A stretch of 51,339 bases of DNA, taken from assembly GCF_946886695.1 (NCBI RefSeq), contig NZ_CAMPJD010000032.1, positions 1 through 51,339 of the forward strand, written 5' to 3'. Below are positions 6,595-15,017 of this stretch, piece by piece. Position 1 is the stretch's first letter, and the number at the start of each line of letters is the position of its first letter. Both the position numbers and the translations under genes were made by a program. A model generated the notes under the pieces. That model saw only the letters and a program-made list of their open reading frames with translations, made no database searches and was not told the origin of the DNA. Source of the stretch: an uncultured Pseudoxanthomonas sp. Its GTDB lineage: Bacteria > Pseudomonadota > Gammaproteobacteria > Xanthomonadales > Xanthomonadaceae.

Positions 6595-8652
6595 TCACTC
6601 CAACCAAGGACTATGCAACGGCTGCATCTTCTCCATCGGTGCCCCTGACTTCAGCAACTCAATCTGCCCCCGCACCTGCTTCGCAACCAGCGGATCAATC
6701 GGCATCTTCTTCTGCACGAACATCAAGTTGTAGGCGCGGATGGCGTCCTCGCGCTTGCCCAGCCGCACGTAGGCGTTGCCGAGTTCGAAGGAGGCGGGCA
6801 CTGCCGTGGGTAGTACCTTCAGGACTTCCTCCAGCCGTAATGCGACCTTCGCCCAGTCCTTGCCGTTTTCCTTGTAGATGTACTCCCCCACGCGGCTGCC
6901 CAGTGCATAGGCACGGCCTTTCGGATTGTTCTGGGTGCCCTTCCAGATGCCCGTGTTGCCGAAGCGTGCGACCAGTTCGCGTCCGCGCAGATCGCGCTTG
7001 GGATCCCAGTCCTCCTGCGGCACGGGCAACAGGTCGCCCATGCGCATCCGGAACCAGCCGGTAAGTTTGCCCTCGGTGTTGGTGTCGTCGAGGGTCTCGA
7101 CCTGGCGGCGGAAGCGGACGCCGTCGGCGCGCAGGATTTCCTCGTCCGCAAGGCGCGAGTAGAGCGGTAGGCCCGAGGGTGCAATGACGCGTCGGTAGTA
7201 GTCGCGCAACTGCGGATAGCGCTGTCCGAGGTCGAGTCCCTCGTTGTCGAAGTAGCGGTAGGCGTTCGACGTTCCGCCGACCAACTCGTTGTGGTACTCC
7301 CAGGCGCTCGGCTCGCGGATGGTCATCGCGAACGTGACCACGTACGGCAAGGCGACGACGGCGAGCCACGCGCGCGAGCGGCGCGCCCATGCCCAGTGGA
7401 GTACGGCGCCGGACACGATGGCGAGGCCGACGACGACCGGCAAGGCATGCCGCACGCCGCCCCAGACACCGCCCGAGCCGACCAGCGCGGCCATGTGGAA
7501 GGCGCAGGCCGCCGCCACGGCAAGCAAGGGCCATGGCACCGCGGGCGCCCGCGCGGCCCGCACGCTGGCGACCAGGCCGGCCAGCGCGAGTGCCAGCAGG
7601 CCCAGGGGGATTTTCGAGACGATGATCGCCGGCCACGAGAACCACGGCGGCGCGCCCTCGTAGAGTTTGCCCCAGATGCGGAACAGCCCGCCGCTGCGCC
7701 CCTCGACGCCCGTGCGCACGGTGTCGGCCAGGCCCCAGACGTAGGATTCCGGCAGCAGGGCGTGGCGATCGACGAAGGCGAGCGTCGTCTTCCAGTGCGG
7801 CAGGCGCAGCTGGTCGATCTTCCCGGCGATCGGCACGTTGTAACGATCCTTTCCGTCCGGGTCGGCCTTGAAGCGGAAGTCGTAGGCGCCCCACAGCACG
7901 ACCAGGGACAGTGCGGCGGTGCTGGCGGCCACCGCGAGCCCGCGCGCGGCGCCGCGCGGGGTGGCACGCGGTCGCCAGAGCGCGGCGCACACCACCACCA
8001 GTCCGATGCCGCCCAGGCCCGCCAGCGCCGAGTGCTTGGCGGTCAGCGCGAGCCCCATCGCCAGACCGGTCGCGAGCGCCCAGCGCCACTGCCACCGGGT
8101 CGCGAGGATGCCGGCGCTGATCGCGGCGATGGCGAGCGTCAGGGCCAGCGGCAGGTCGGTCATCACCACCGGCATGTGGCCGGCGACGGTCGGTTCGAGC
8201 GCAAGGAAGGCGAGGGTGCCGATCGCCCAGGGCAGGCTGAAGGCCCGCCACAGCAGCAGGCCCAGGGCCGCGAGCAGCAGCCCGTTGAGCGCCCACATCG
8301 CCGGCCGCGACACGGCCTGGGCGCGCTCGGGCACGTTGTCGGCGTACATCGTTTCCTGGACCCACTTCCGCTCTTCCTGCTTCTCGTGCAGTGCCTTGTG
8401 CGGGCGCAGCTTGAAGTCGGCGGGCATCGCCGCGCCGACCCAGCGCTTCACCAGCGGCGGATGCTCCGGATTGAGGTGGTAGCCCTCACCGCGCGCATAG
8501 CTGGCACCCGCGACGATGTGCCAGGGTTCGTCGATGGTGAACCCGTCCTGCGCGGTGCCGACGGCGGAACGCCAGACGGCGAGCAGGGAGAGCAGGAGGA
8601 TGGCGGCGAGGCCGAGGAGGCGCTGGGTGCGCCCTGCGGATACATCCGTCAT
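6595..8652 (-). CDS. Glycosyltransferase family 39-like membrane protein with C-terminal TPR-like region
   Basis: 685 aa from the ATG at 8652, which has a good Shine-Dalgarno (AGGGG about 8 nt upstream); a longer frame to 8694 lacks one. After a first membrane helix comes TIDEPWHIVAGASYARG, the acidic DE motif in the first periplasmic loop typical of GT39/ArnT/PMT enzymes, then NPEHPPLVKRW, then about ten hydrophobic segments. These enzymes transfer sugars from polyprenyl-phosphate donors to lipid or protein acceptors in the periplasm. The C-terminal ~200 residues are soluble and include a TPR-like unit (SFELGNAYVRLGKREDAIRAY). It converges on the low-GC cassette, and its stop marks the return to backbone composition. 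Confidence 0.8.
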   Translation of the reverse strand: MTDVSAGRTQRLLGLAAILLLSLLAVWRSAVGTAQDGFTIDEPWHIVAGASYARGEGYHLNPEHPPLVKRWVGAAMPADFKLRPHKALHEKQEERKWVQETMYADNVPERAQAVSRPAMWALNGLLLAALGLLLWRAFSLPWAIGTLAFLALEPTVAGHMPVVMTDLPLALTLAIAAISAGILATRWQWRWALATGLAMGLALTAKHSALAGLGGIGLVVVCAALWRPRATPRGAARGLAVAASTAALSLVVLWGAYDFRFKADPDGKDRYNVPIAGKIDQLRLPHWKTTLAFVDRHALLPESYVWGLADTVRTGVEGRSGGLFRIWGKLYEGAPPWFSWPAIIVSKIPLGLLALALAGLVASVRAARAPAVPWPLLAVAAACAFHMAALVGSGGVWGGVRHALPVVVGLAIVSGAVLHWAWARRSRAWLAVVALPYVVTFAMTIREPSAWEYHNELVGGTSNAYRYFDNEGLDLGQRYPQLRDYYRRVIAPSGLPLYSRLADEEILRADGVRFRRQVETLDDTNTEGKLTGWFRMRMGDLLPVPQEDWDPKRDLRGRELVARFGNTGIWKGTQNNPKGRAYALGSRVGEYIYKENGKDWAKVALRLEEVLKVLPTAVPASFELGNAYVRLGKREDAIRAYNLMFVQKKMPIDPLVAKQVRGQIELLKSGAPMEKMQPLHSPWLE

Positions 8653-8731
8653 CGGCTTTCCCCTGAGTTCACGTCCTGCCACCCGCATCCCCATGCCGGT
8701 GTGGAGCCAGTCTAGACCGTTTGTCGGCGGT

Positions 8732-8747
8732 CCCTGCCAACGCAGGG
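8732..8747 (-). terminator. Hairpin after the fibronectin-III gene (weak terminator)
   Basis: Perfect 6-bp stem CCCTGC/GCAGGG with a 4-nt loop, directly after the minus-strand stop at 8749. It has no following T-run, so it may be a weak or Rho-assisted terminator. Confidence 0.35.
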
Positions 8748-8748
8748 T

Positions 8749-10059
8749 CTAGGGGGCTTGTACAGGCTCCCCGCAGGCACGTCCGGCCGCGCCCAGTGAG
8801 CCCACGACCGCGCAGGCGCGGATCCGGCCCGTTGGCGTGCCCGAACCGAGCGTCGTACCGGGCGGCGTGACCACCAGGGCGCTCCGTCCAGCCTTCCAGG
8901 GCGCTTGCGCAATCTCGCGCCAAGTACGCGGCATCACGTGCTGCGACAGCCCGCCGCGCCTGCCTGCATACTCGCGCTCGAGCACCAGGGTCTCGCCTGC
9001 CACGCCGCCCGCGTCGAACTGCGCGATGGCCTGACGTCGGAGCACCTGGCCGATCTCGGTGCTGATGCCACCACCGCCGCGCATGATGACCAGCAGCCCG
9101 GTCGGTGCCGACGGAAGTGTCGGGAGTGGGCGGGCCTGGGCTTCGCCACAGCCACTGAAAGCGCCTTGCTGCCAGCACATGCCCACGGTGTACGCACGGT
9201 TCGCGGGCGTAACGGGCAGTGAAATTTCGCCTAGGGTTCCGGCCGCAGGGCCTGTCGCCTCCTGGGCGGGCGCGCCGTCGACCGTGAAGCTGACCCGGTC
9301 GATGTCCGGGAGTGGCTCCCAGGCAAGCCGAACGGCGATCGGCTCCGTGCCCGGGAGCGGTCGGAGCCGGGGCGCGCCGGTCGTTGGCCTGGCCTTGTGT
9401 TCGTGCAGGCACTGGCGCATCAGGAATTGCAGGCTGCAAGCCTTGAGCGTGATGTCGTAGGTGGTGCCCGGGCGCAGGTCGGTCAACGTGAACTGGCGGG
9501 CGTCGGACAATCCCGCAGAGCGTTCCGTCGCCGCCTGGCCTTCGGCGCTGAAGGCGATGATGTAACGCTCATGCGAACCCACCCAGCTGAACCGGATCCA
9601 CGTCGTGCCAGCGTCGATGCTGGTCACCTTGAATGGCGTGGATGGCACCATTTCACCCACGCCCGTACGCAGGGTGGTGATGGCTTGTTCGGCCGTGCAG
9701 TAATCGTCTTCGGCCGCATCTTCGAAGAGGGCACACACCTTCACCTGGTAGGTGGTCGCTGCGCTCAGCCCTGGCTGTGTATGCATGGAAATACTCCGAT
9801 CCACAGGTTGGACCAGCCTCCAACCCGCGTCGGTCGCCATAAGGATCTTGTAGCCGGCGGGGCGTTCGTCCATCGGAAGATCAGGCTGCGGCACAAGGTC
9901 CGGGTGTTGCCAGGCAATGATCACCATCCCTGAGGAATTCGACGCCAGTTCCAGACTGCCCGGAGCTTGGCGCTCCGCCTGCGCCTTCGCCGGAATGGCC
10001 AGGCAGGCAAGGCAAGCAAGGACCATCGCGGGAATGCGATTCGAGCGGCCGACGTTCAT
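8749..10059 (-). CDS. Secreted fibronectin type III domain protein
   Basis: 436 aa from the ATG at 10059, chosen because GGAGG lies 6 nt upstream and the protein then begins with a clean Sec signal peptide (NRIPAMVLACLACLAIPAKAQA). About three fibronectin-III repeats follow, recognisable by ATTYQVKVCALFED, PGTTYDITLKACSLQ and NRAYTVGMCWQQG strand motifs. Each contains a Cys, so the domains may be disulfide-stabilised in the periplasm or outside the cell. The last ~110 residues are Gly-rich and unassigned. FN3 proteins of this type usually mediate protein or polysaccharide contacts; no catalytic motif is visible. The open frame extends upstream to 10359 without a stop, but that part looks like a separate gene remnant. 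Confidence 0.75.
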   Translation of the reverse strand: MNVGRSNRIPAMVLACLACLAIPAKAQAERQAPGSLELASNSSGMVIIAWQHPDLVPQPDLPMDERPAGYKILMATDAGWRLVQPVDRSISMHTQPGLSAATTYQVKVCALFEDAAEDDYCTAEQAITTLRTGVGEMVPSTPFKVTSIDAGTTWIRFSWVGSHERYIIAFSAEGQAATERSAGLSDARQFTLTDLRPGTTYDITLKACSLQFLMRQCLHEHKARPTTGAPRLRPLPGTEPIAVRLAWEPLPDIDRVSFTVDGAPAQEATGPAAGTLGEISLPVTPANRAYTVGMCWQQGAFSGCGEAQARPLPTLPSAPTGLLVIMRGGGGISTEIGQVLRRQAIAQFDAGGVAGETLVLEREYAGRRGGLSQHVMPRTWREIAQAPWKAGRSALVVTPPGTTLGSGTPTGRIRACAVVGSLGAAGRACGEPVQAP

Positions 10060-10359
10060 TCGTGACCTCCAGACGCGTTGTGGCGGACTCAGGGCCCGAT
10101 CAGCACAACGGCGCTTCCTGCGCCGAACGGCCAACGCCGCCTGGCGGCTTGCGGCAGGTCGTTCCCGCGCGCACAGCAGGCTGATGCCCGCTGCGAGCGA
10201 GACGATCCAGTTGGCGACCAGGGCCACCAGGACCGTGATCAGGGTGATCATCGGCACGGTGTTCCAGACGATGCTGCTGTCGTAGCCGTGCTCGCCTTGC
10301 AGCATGGCGAAGGACTTTGGCGGAGCGGCGGTGAGCGTGCGCACGATGACGAGGATCGC
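10060..10359 (-). pseudogene. Possible remnant of a membrane-protein gene
   Basis: In frame with, but upstream of, the signal peptide of the FN3 protein, the translation reads AMLQGEHGYDSSIVWNTVPM and then a strongly hydrophobic helix (ITLITVLVALVANWIVSLAAG). It looks like protein-coding sequence of an integral membrane protein that has lost its proper start: an in-frame TAG sits at 10360-10362, and the sequence beyond continues in a protein-like way (VKLKDLALIAATA). I cannot name the family. It may be a decayed gene, or part of an N-terminally extended FN3 protein. Confidence 0.3.
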
Positions 10360-10468
10360 CTACAACTGAGCGCCGACCTGGATCCGGCAGCTGGCCGTCG
10401 CCGCGATCAACGCGAGGTCCTTGAGCTTCACGATGGCCAGCTCCGATCAGTGGGGTGGCGCGCCGATC

Positions 10469-10497
10469 CTAACAAGGTGACCGCTAGCGGCTAGAAT
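10469..10497 (+). promoter_or_regulatory. Putative promoter of the FAD-dehydrogenase gene
   Basis: CTAACA, 17-nt spacer, TAGAAT (10492-10497; five of six matches to the -10 consensus). Transcription would begin near 10504, supporting the ATG at 10527 rather than the TTG at 10497. Confidence 0.4.
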
Positions 10498-10526
10498 TGT
10501 GTCTGTCCCGAAAGCCCACCGACGCC

Positions 10527-12182
10527 ATGGCCCTGCGGATCAACGACATAAAGCTGCCGCTGGACCATGGCGAGGGCGACCTGCGCGCCGCGGTGCTGGC
10601 CCTGTTGGGGCTGGCGGAGGCGGACCTGCTCGATCTGCAGGTGGTGCGTCGTGCCTATGACGCGCGCAAGAAGTCGGCGATCCAGCTGATCTACAACGTG
10701 GACGTGGTCGTGCCTGACGCGGTCGAGCGCGAGGTGCTGGCGCGGTTTGCCGGTGCTACGAAGGTCGTGCCTGCGCCCGACACGTCGTATCGATTCGTGG
10801 GCAGGGCCGACGCGGCGTTTCCCGGCGAAGGGCAGCAGCGTCCGCTGGTGGTCGGCTTCGGCCCCTGCGGCCTCTTCGCCGCGCTGGTGCTCGCGCAGAT
10901 GGGCCTGAAGCCCATCGTGCTCGAGCGCGGGCAGGACGTGCGCACGCGCACGCAGGACACCTGGGGGCTGTGGCGCAAGAACACGCTCGACACCGAGAGC
11001 AACGTGCAGTTCGGCGAGGGCGGGGCGGGCACCTTCTCCGACGGCAAGCTCTACAGCCAGATCAAGGACCGGTTCCATTACGGCCGCAAGGTGCTGACCG
11101 AGTTCGCCAAGGCGGGCGCGCCGGAGGAGATCCTCTACGTCAGCAAGCCGCACATCGGCACCTTCCGGCTGGTGGCGATGGTGGAGAAGATGCGCGCCGA
11201 GATCATCGCGCTGGGCGGCGAGATCCGCTTCGGCCAACGGGTCGAACAGCTGCGCATCGAGGACGGGCGCGCGACTGGCGTAGTGCTGGCTTCGGGCGAG
11301 ACGCTCGCCAGCCGGCACATCGTGCTCGCCATCGGGCATAGCGCGCGCGACACCTTCCAGATGCTGCTGGACGCGGGCGCGTTCATCGAGCCCAAGCCGT
11401 TCTCGATCGGCTTTCGCATCGAGCATCCGCAGGCGGTCATCGACCAGGCGCGCTTCGGCCCGTCCGCCGGCCATCCGCTGCTGGGCGCGGCCGACTACAA
11501 GCTGGTCCACCACTGCAAGAACGGCCGCACCGTCTACAGCTTCTGCATGTGCCCCGGCGGCACGGTGGTGGCGGCCACGTCCGAGCCCGGCTGCGTGGTG
11601 ACCAACGGCATGAGCCAATACTCGCGCAACGAACGCAACGCCAATGCGGCGATCGTGGTCGGCATCGATCCGGACACCGACTATCCCGGCCATCCGCTGG
11701 CCGGCATCGAGCTGCAGCGGCGGCTGGAACGCCAGGCGTACCTGGACGGCGGCGCCACCTACGAAGCGCCCGCGCAGTTGGTCGGCGACTTCCTCCGCGG
11801 CCGCGCCTCCACCGCGTTGGGCAGCGTGACGCCTTCGTACAAGCCGGGCGTGCGCCTGGGCGACCTGGGCACTCTGCTGCCGCCCTTCGCCATCGCCGCG
11901 ATCCGCGAGGCGATCCCGGCCTTCGACCGGCAGATCAAGGGCTTCGCCATGAACGACGCCATCCTGACCGCGGTCGAGACCCGCACCTCGTCCCCCGTGT
12001 GCATCCGCCGCGACGACAGCCTGCAAAGCATCAGCACCCGCGGCCTGTACCCGGGCGGCGAGGGTGCCGGCTACGCCGGCGGCATCCTGTCGGCGGCGGT
12101 GGATGGGATCAAGTTGGCGGAGGCGGTGGGGGCGGAGTTGTTGGGCGTCGCGCAGTCGGCAGCCCGGCCATTGCGAGGGTAG
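10527..12182 (+). CDS. NAD(P)/FAD-dependent dehydrogenase (COG2509 type)
   Basis: 551 aa from the ATG at 10527. An N-terminal ~95-residue RNA-binding-like alpha/beta region (LRINDIKLPLDHGEGDL, then KKSAIQLIYNVDV) precedes a Rossmann FAD-binding motif PLVVGFGPCGLFAALVLAQMG (about residues 100-120). GEGGAGTFSDGKLYSQI follows, then a second dinucleotide element (HIVLAIGHSARDT) and the closing GLYPGGEGAGYAGGILSAA. This is the typical layout of the uncharacterised FAD-dependent dehydrogenases of about 530-560 aa; the substrate is unknown. The length is normal and no key glycine is missing. The gene is followed by a small membrane protein 32 bp downstream on the same strand. Confidence 0.88.
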   Translation: MALRINDIKLPLDHGEGDLRAAVLALLGLAEADLLDLQVVRRAYDARKKSAIQLIYNVDVVVPDAVEREVLARFAGATKVVPAPDTSYRFVGRADAAFPGEGQQRPLVVGFGPCGLFAALVLAQMGLKPIVLERGQDVRTRTQDTWGLWRKNTLDTESNVQFGEGGAGTFSDGKLYSQIKDRFHYGRKVLTEFAKAGAPEEILYVSKPHIGTFRLVAMVEKMRAEIIALGGEIRFGQRVEQLRIEDGRATGVVLASGETLASRHIVLAIGHSARDTFQMLLDAGAFIEPKPFSIGFRIEHPQAVIDQARFGPSAGHPLLGAADYKLVHHCKNGRTVYSFCMCPGGTVVAATSEPGCVVTNGMSQYSRNERNANAAIVVGIDPDTDYPGHPLAGIELQRRLERQAYLDGGATYEAPAQLVGDFLRGRASTALGSVTPSYKPGVRLGDLGTLLPPFAIAAIREAIPAFDRQIKGFAMNDAILTAVETRTSSPVCIRRDDSLQSISTRGLYPGGEGAGYAGGILSAAVDGIKLAEAVGAELLGVAQSAARPLRG

Positions 12183-12214
12183 GCTAGGCCCATCCTGGGC
12201 ACGATGGAGTAGCG

Positions 12215-12724
12215 ATGGACCGCATAGAACCCAGGCAGGGCCCCGACCTGCAGGACCTCACCTTCCGACGCGCTCCGCGCTGGTCGCAGCCCGATTCGGA
12301 CCACCGCTTTGTTCTGGGTGTAGCCATATTCCTGGCGGTGGCGCTCGCCTATCCCTGGTATTCGTACAAGGTGCAGGCTTACCTGCTTGCCCGCGACCTC
12401 GAGGCGGGCGTCAGGGAATTCGCGCAGGCTGCGGACAAGGAACTGCGGCAGGCCAACGCCGCTGCGGCGCAGCAGCATCGCCAACGCTCGGCGTCGAGCC
12501 TGGCCAGCCGCGTCGCGCGCGTGCGCGTCACCGGGATCAGCGAGGGGAATCCGCCGTTGGCGGTGGTCGATCTCGGCGACGCAGGAGTGTTCGAGGCGGG
12601 CGACACGATCTGTCGCCAGACCGAGCTGTGGTTGCAGCGGCCCCTGGCAGGGACCGTCATCCGCGTCCAGCGCTTCAAGTCGAGGGGCACGCTGGCGCCC
12701 ATCGAGCAGCTGGCCTGCCCCTGA
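12215..12724 (+). CDS. Small single-pass membrane protein, function unknown
   Basis: 169 aa. A short polar N-terminus is followed by one transmembrane helix (FVLGVAIFLAVALAYPWYSY, about residues 32-51), then an Ala/Gln-rich helical segment (EFAQAADKELRQANAAAAQQ) and a small globular tail with two cysteines (DTICRQ and QLACP). I recognise no family. A GGAG Shine-Dalgarno precedes the ATG. It may be co-transcribed with the dehydrogenase upstream. The C-terminal domain is probably periplasmic. Confidence 0.6.
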   Translation: MDRIEPRQGPDLQDLTFRRAPRWSQPDSDHRFVLGVAIFLAVALAYPWYSYKVQAYLLARDLEAGVREFAQAADKELRQANAAAAQQHRQRSASSLASRVARVRVTGISEGNPPLAVVDLGDAGVFEAGDTICRQTELWLQRPLAGTVIRVQRFKSRGTLAPIEQLACP

Positions 12725-12733
12725 AGGAAGCGC

Positions 12734-12782
12734 TTGACGCGGCACCCGCAGTGGCGTAAACAGTTAAGTAATTACCTAACTG
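12734..12782 (+). promoter_or_regulatory. Promoter and palindromic operator of the ArsR/SdpR-type repressor operon
   Basis: TTGACG (12734-12739), 17-nt spacer, TAAACA (12757-12762). A 22-bp near-perfect palindrome at 12761-12782 (arms CAGTTA and TAACTG around an AT-rich centre) overlaps the end of the -10 and the expected start site. A dimeric winged-helix repressor bound here would block initiation, so the operon is probably autorepressed by the gene that starts 11 bp downstream. Confidence 0.65.
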
Positions 12783-12792
12783 TCTGCCGCCC

Positions 12793-13113
12793 ATGGACCG
12801 CATCTTCGAAGCCCTGGCCTCTGCCCCGCGCCGCAAGATCCTCGCCTACCTCAACGAGGGCGAGCTGACCGCAGGCGAGATCGGCGAGCGATTCGACTTC
12901 AGCAAGCCGGCGTTGTCCGGGCACCTGCGGATCCTCGAGGACGCTGGCCTGATCACGCGGGAAAAGCGCGGGCAGTTCACCTACTTCCGCCAGGTGCCGG
13001 AACGCCTGGCCAATACCTTGTTCGCCTGGGCGGCCGAAGTCTGCCCCGTGGCTGGCCCGCTGAAGCGGGAAGGCCGCGCTCGTGCGCGCAAGGCCAAACC
13101 CTCCGCAACCTGA
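12793..13113 (+). CDS. ArsR-family autorepressor (SdpR-like)
   Basis: 106 aa, the usual length for an ArsR repressor. The winged helix is clear: IFEALASAPRRKILAYLNEG, then TAGEIGERFDFSKPALSGHLRILEDAGLI (recognition helix near residues 38-55) and the wing EKRGQFTYFRQV. No metal-binding CxC motif is present in the usual alpha-3 position, so it is of the SdpR-like rather than metal-sensing kind. It should bind the palindrome overlapping its own promoter at 12761-12782. The next gene starts 21 bp downstream and is the likely co-regulated target. Confidence 0.85.
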   Translation: MDRIFEALASAPRRKILAYLNEGELTAGEIGERFDFSKPALSGHLRILEDAGLITREKRGQFTYFRQVPERLANTLFAWAAEVCPVAGPLKREGRARARKAKPSAT

Positions 13114-13133
13114 TCGATCCGCAAGGAGCGTCC

Positions 13134-14525
13134 ATGCTCACCTCAACGCAAGCGGTCAAGACCTTTCCCAGCGTTCGCATCGCCTCACATGCCGGGGGCC
13201 TGCCCGTCGAGGTCTCGCTGATTTCGCAGATGGGCATCGGGTCGGGCGATGCGCTGATCGCCGGCGCGATGGCCCGGCAGCGCGGCCACGGAGATTTCAT
13301 GGACGAGTTGGACGAGCCCTCGGTTCGCCTGGGCGGCATGGACCTGCAGCGCGGTGACAGCACGTCCCTGTACTCCTTCGCGGTCGGCGAGGGCGGACAC
13401 CCGTTCCACCGGCACGCCGGGCACCGGGTGTTCACCGCGGTCTCCGGCAGCGGGGGTGCGCAGCTGCGTTTTTCCACGGCATCGCCCGCGCAAATCGAGG
13501 CCGACCCGGGCCACTTCGTGAGGGCCTTGCAGCAGGTCAACATTCCGCCGGATAGCTTGTTCGTGGTGCGCTTCGGAGGCGAGACCTGGCACCAGTTCGT
13601 GCCGCTGGACAGGCGGCGCGGTCACCCGGCGCTGTTCGCGCTGTCCTGCCACACCGACGAACTCGGCGGCAACCTGGACGATGCGCTGCGCGAACGCGTG
13701 GCGGCGAACCAGGCCAACATCCCCACGCTGACCGAAGTCTTGCCGGTGCAGTTGCGCGAGCTGTTGGCGCGACTCGATGCGACGCAGCTGCCAACGATCG
13801 CCCTTTCCTTGCACGAGGCGCCCACCTCGCTGCAGGCCCGTGCCTGCGCGATGACGCGCCGCCTGGTGGGTCCGGTTCGTGCCTTGCTTGCGCGTTGGCG
13901 CACGCCGCGCGGCTTCCTCGCCAACAACGGTGGCGGCCGGACCGTGGTGGAGCATGCCGCTCCGGAAGCGGGCTCGCTGTTGCGCTGGCAGTTGCTCGAC
14001 CAGCCGGTGCACGAGGACAGCTTCACCGTTGATCTGCCGGCCGCCGAAGTGGACGGCGCATCGAGCGCCACGCTGTTGGCTGCGGTGCTGGAAGGCTTCC
14101 TGGAAAACCGCCCGCTGGCCGTGTCGCGCCTGATGGCGTTCCGCAACGTGGTGGTGAAGCCGCTCGGCCTGCGCACCTCGCCACTCGGCTGCCCGGTGTC
14201 GTCGTTGCTGAGCGATCCCTCGGGTTCGCAGTTGTTCGTCGGTCGTTTCCCGGTGCTGCAGATGCGCGAGAGCCGCGATGGCCGCCGGGCCGAGGTGATC
14301 CTCGGCGCCGACGACAAGCACCTTAGATTCCGCTCCTGCGTTGGCGTGCTGCGCCATCCCGACGGGAGCGCGACGGTTTCGCTGGGCACGCGGGTACGCA
14401 CGACCAACCTGTTCGGCGCGATCTATATGGCCCTGATAGATCGCACCCACAAGCGCTATGTGTCGCCATCCATGCTACGGCTGGCGGTGGATCATGCTGC
14501 TGGAACGCTTAGAGCCGAGTCGTAG
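13134..14525 (+). CDS. Cupin-like / DUF2867-like two-part protein co-transcribed with the ArsR repressor
   Basis: 463 aa. The N-terminal half has a cupin-like run: YSFAVGEGGHPFHRHAGHRVF with three histidines, then a VVRFGGETWHQFVPL strand with another His, suggesting a metal-binding beta-barrel. The C-terminal half (about residues 270-455) ends in NLFGAIYMALIDRTHKRYVSPSMLRLAV, the characteristic tail of DUF2867 proteins. Function is unknown. Start ATG is 21 bp after the repressor, with an AAGGAG Shine-Dalgarno. Regulation by the upstream autorepressor is likely. A fusion of a cupin with a DUF2867 module seems uncommon to me, but I cannot check that. Confidence 0.65.
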   Translation: MLTSTQAVKTFPSVRIASHAGGLPVEVSLISQMGIGSGDALIAGAMARQRGHGDFMDELDEPSVRLGGMDLQRGDSTSLYSFAVGEGGHPFHRHAGHRVFTAVSGSGGAQLRFSTASPAQIEADPGHFVRALQQVNIPPDSLFVVRFGGETWHQFVPLDRRRGHPALFALSCHTDELGGNLDDALRERVAANQANIPTLTEVLPVQLRELLARLDATQLPTIALSLHEAPTSLQARACAMTRRLVGPVRALLARWRTPRGFLANNGGGRTVVEHAAPEAGSLLRWQLLDQPVHEDSFTVDLPAAEVDGASSATLLAAVLEGFLENRPLAVSRLMAFRNVVVKPLGLRTSPLGCPVSSLLSDPSGSQLFVGRFPVLQMRESRDGRRAEVILGADDKHLRFRSCVGVLRHPDGSATVSLGTRVRTTNLFGAIYMALIDRTHKRYVSPSMLRLAVDHAAGTLRAES

Positions 14526-14544
14526 CCCCGCTCGAAAATTTCGC

Positions 14545-14573
14545 TTGCGCTTTCACACGACGCGCAGTATCGT
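14545..14573 (+). promoter_or_regulatory. Putative promoter of a short leader-like transcript
   Basis: TTGCGC (14545-14550), 17-nt spacer, TATCGT (14568-14573), about 20 bp after the DUF2867-like gene. A transcript from about 14580 to the terminator at 14823 would be about 245 nt. Confidence 0.35.
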
Positions 14574-14627
14574 GCGCACCCTCTCGCGACGTCCGCGAAG
14601 AATATCCGTCAACGAAGCCCCAAGACC

Positions 14628-14735
14628 ATGTCGACCCAACGCCTCATCGCCGACTACGGCAACACCGCGCAGCCCATGCGCGGCGCGGTCTCGTTCGCGC
14701 CATGCGTGTTCGAAGGACGCGACACCATCGACTGA
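14628..14735 (+). CDS. 35-codon ORF of unknown function (possible leader peptide)
   Basis: ATG to TGA encoding 35 residues, beginning MSTQRLIADYGNTAQPMRG. There is no strong Shine-Dalgarno. It is followed at once by an 11-bp hairpin and an intrinsic terminator, the geometry of a leader-peptide attenuator, yet the next gene is a tRNA and not a biosynthetic operon. It could be a leader peptide, a decayed gene start, or a chance ORF inside a small RNA. Confidence 0.35.
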   Translation: MSTQRLIADYGNTAQPMRGAVSFAPCVFEGRDTID

Positions 14736-14748
14736 CCTGGCCTGACAA

Positions 14749-14774
14749 CGGGAGGTCGGTTACCCGATCTTCCG
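14749..14774 (+). promoter_or_regulatory. Strong RNA hairpin upstream of an intrinsic terminator
   Basis: As RNA, CGGGAGGUCGG pairs with CCGAUCUUCCG over 11 continuous pairs (including G-U pairs) around a 4-nt loop. The G-U and G-C changes keep pairing, so the structure looks selected. It sits 13 bp after the 35-codon ORF. Confidence 0.5.
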
Positions 14775-14784
14775 AGGAAACGCG

Positions 14785-14823
14785 AATGCCCTCGGACGCC
14801 GTGCCGGGGGCATTTTTGTTTTG
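14785..14823 (+). terminator. Intrinsic (Rho-independent) terminator
   Basis: Stem AATGCCC / GGGCATT with an inner CGG/CCG helix, followed by TTTGTTTT. It would end the short transcript proposed from 14580. Confidence 0.8.
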
Positions 14824-14883
14824 GGCATTCGCTTGGGAGTCACACGGATTCGCGCGGCGCCATGACCGGCGTCGCGCCACAGG

Positions 14884-14909
14884 ATTGCCGCTTCGCAAGA
14901 GGCGGCAAT
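14884..14909. repeat. Inverted repeat upstream of the tRNA genes
   Basis: ATTGCCGC and GCGGCAAT, perfect 8-bp arms separated by 10 nt. Apart from this, 14824-15017 shows no ORF or motif I can support; the tRNA promoter should lie within it. Confidence 0.4.
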
Positions 14910-15017
14910 GCGGAGGTCACCACGACTGGCAACAGCGGTACGGATTCCAAGGTCCGTCCGGTGCGCGCGGCGCTGCCGTGGCGTATGCCGATGTCAGCAC
15001 GGGTGGGTTCCACGATA

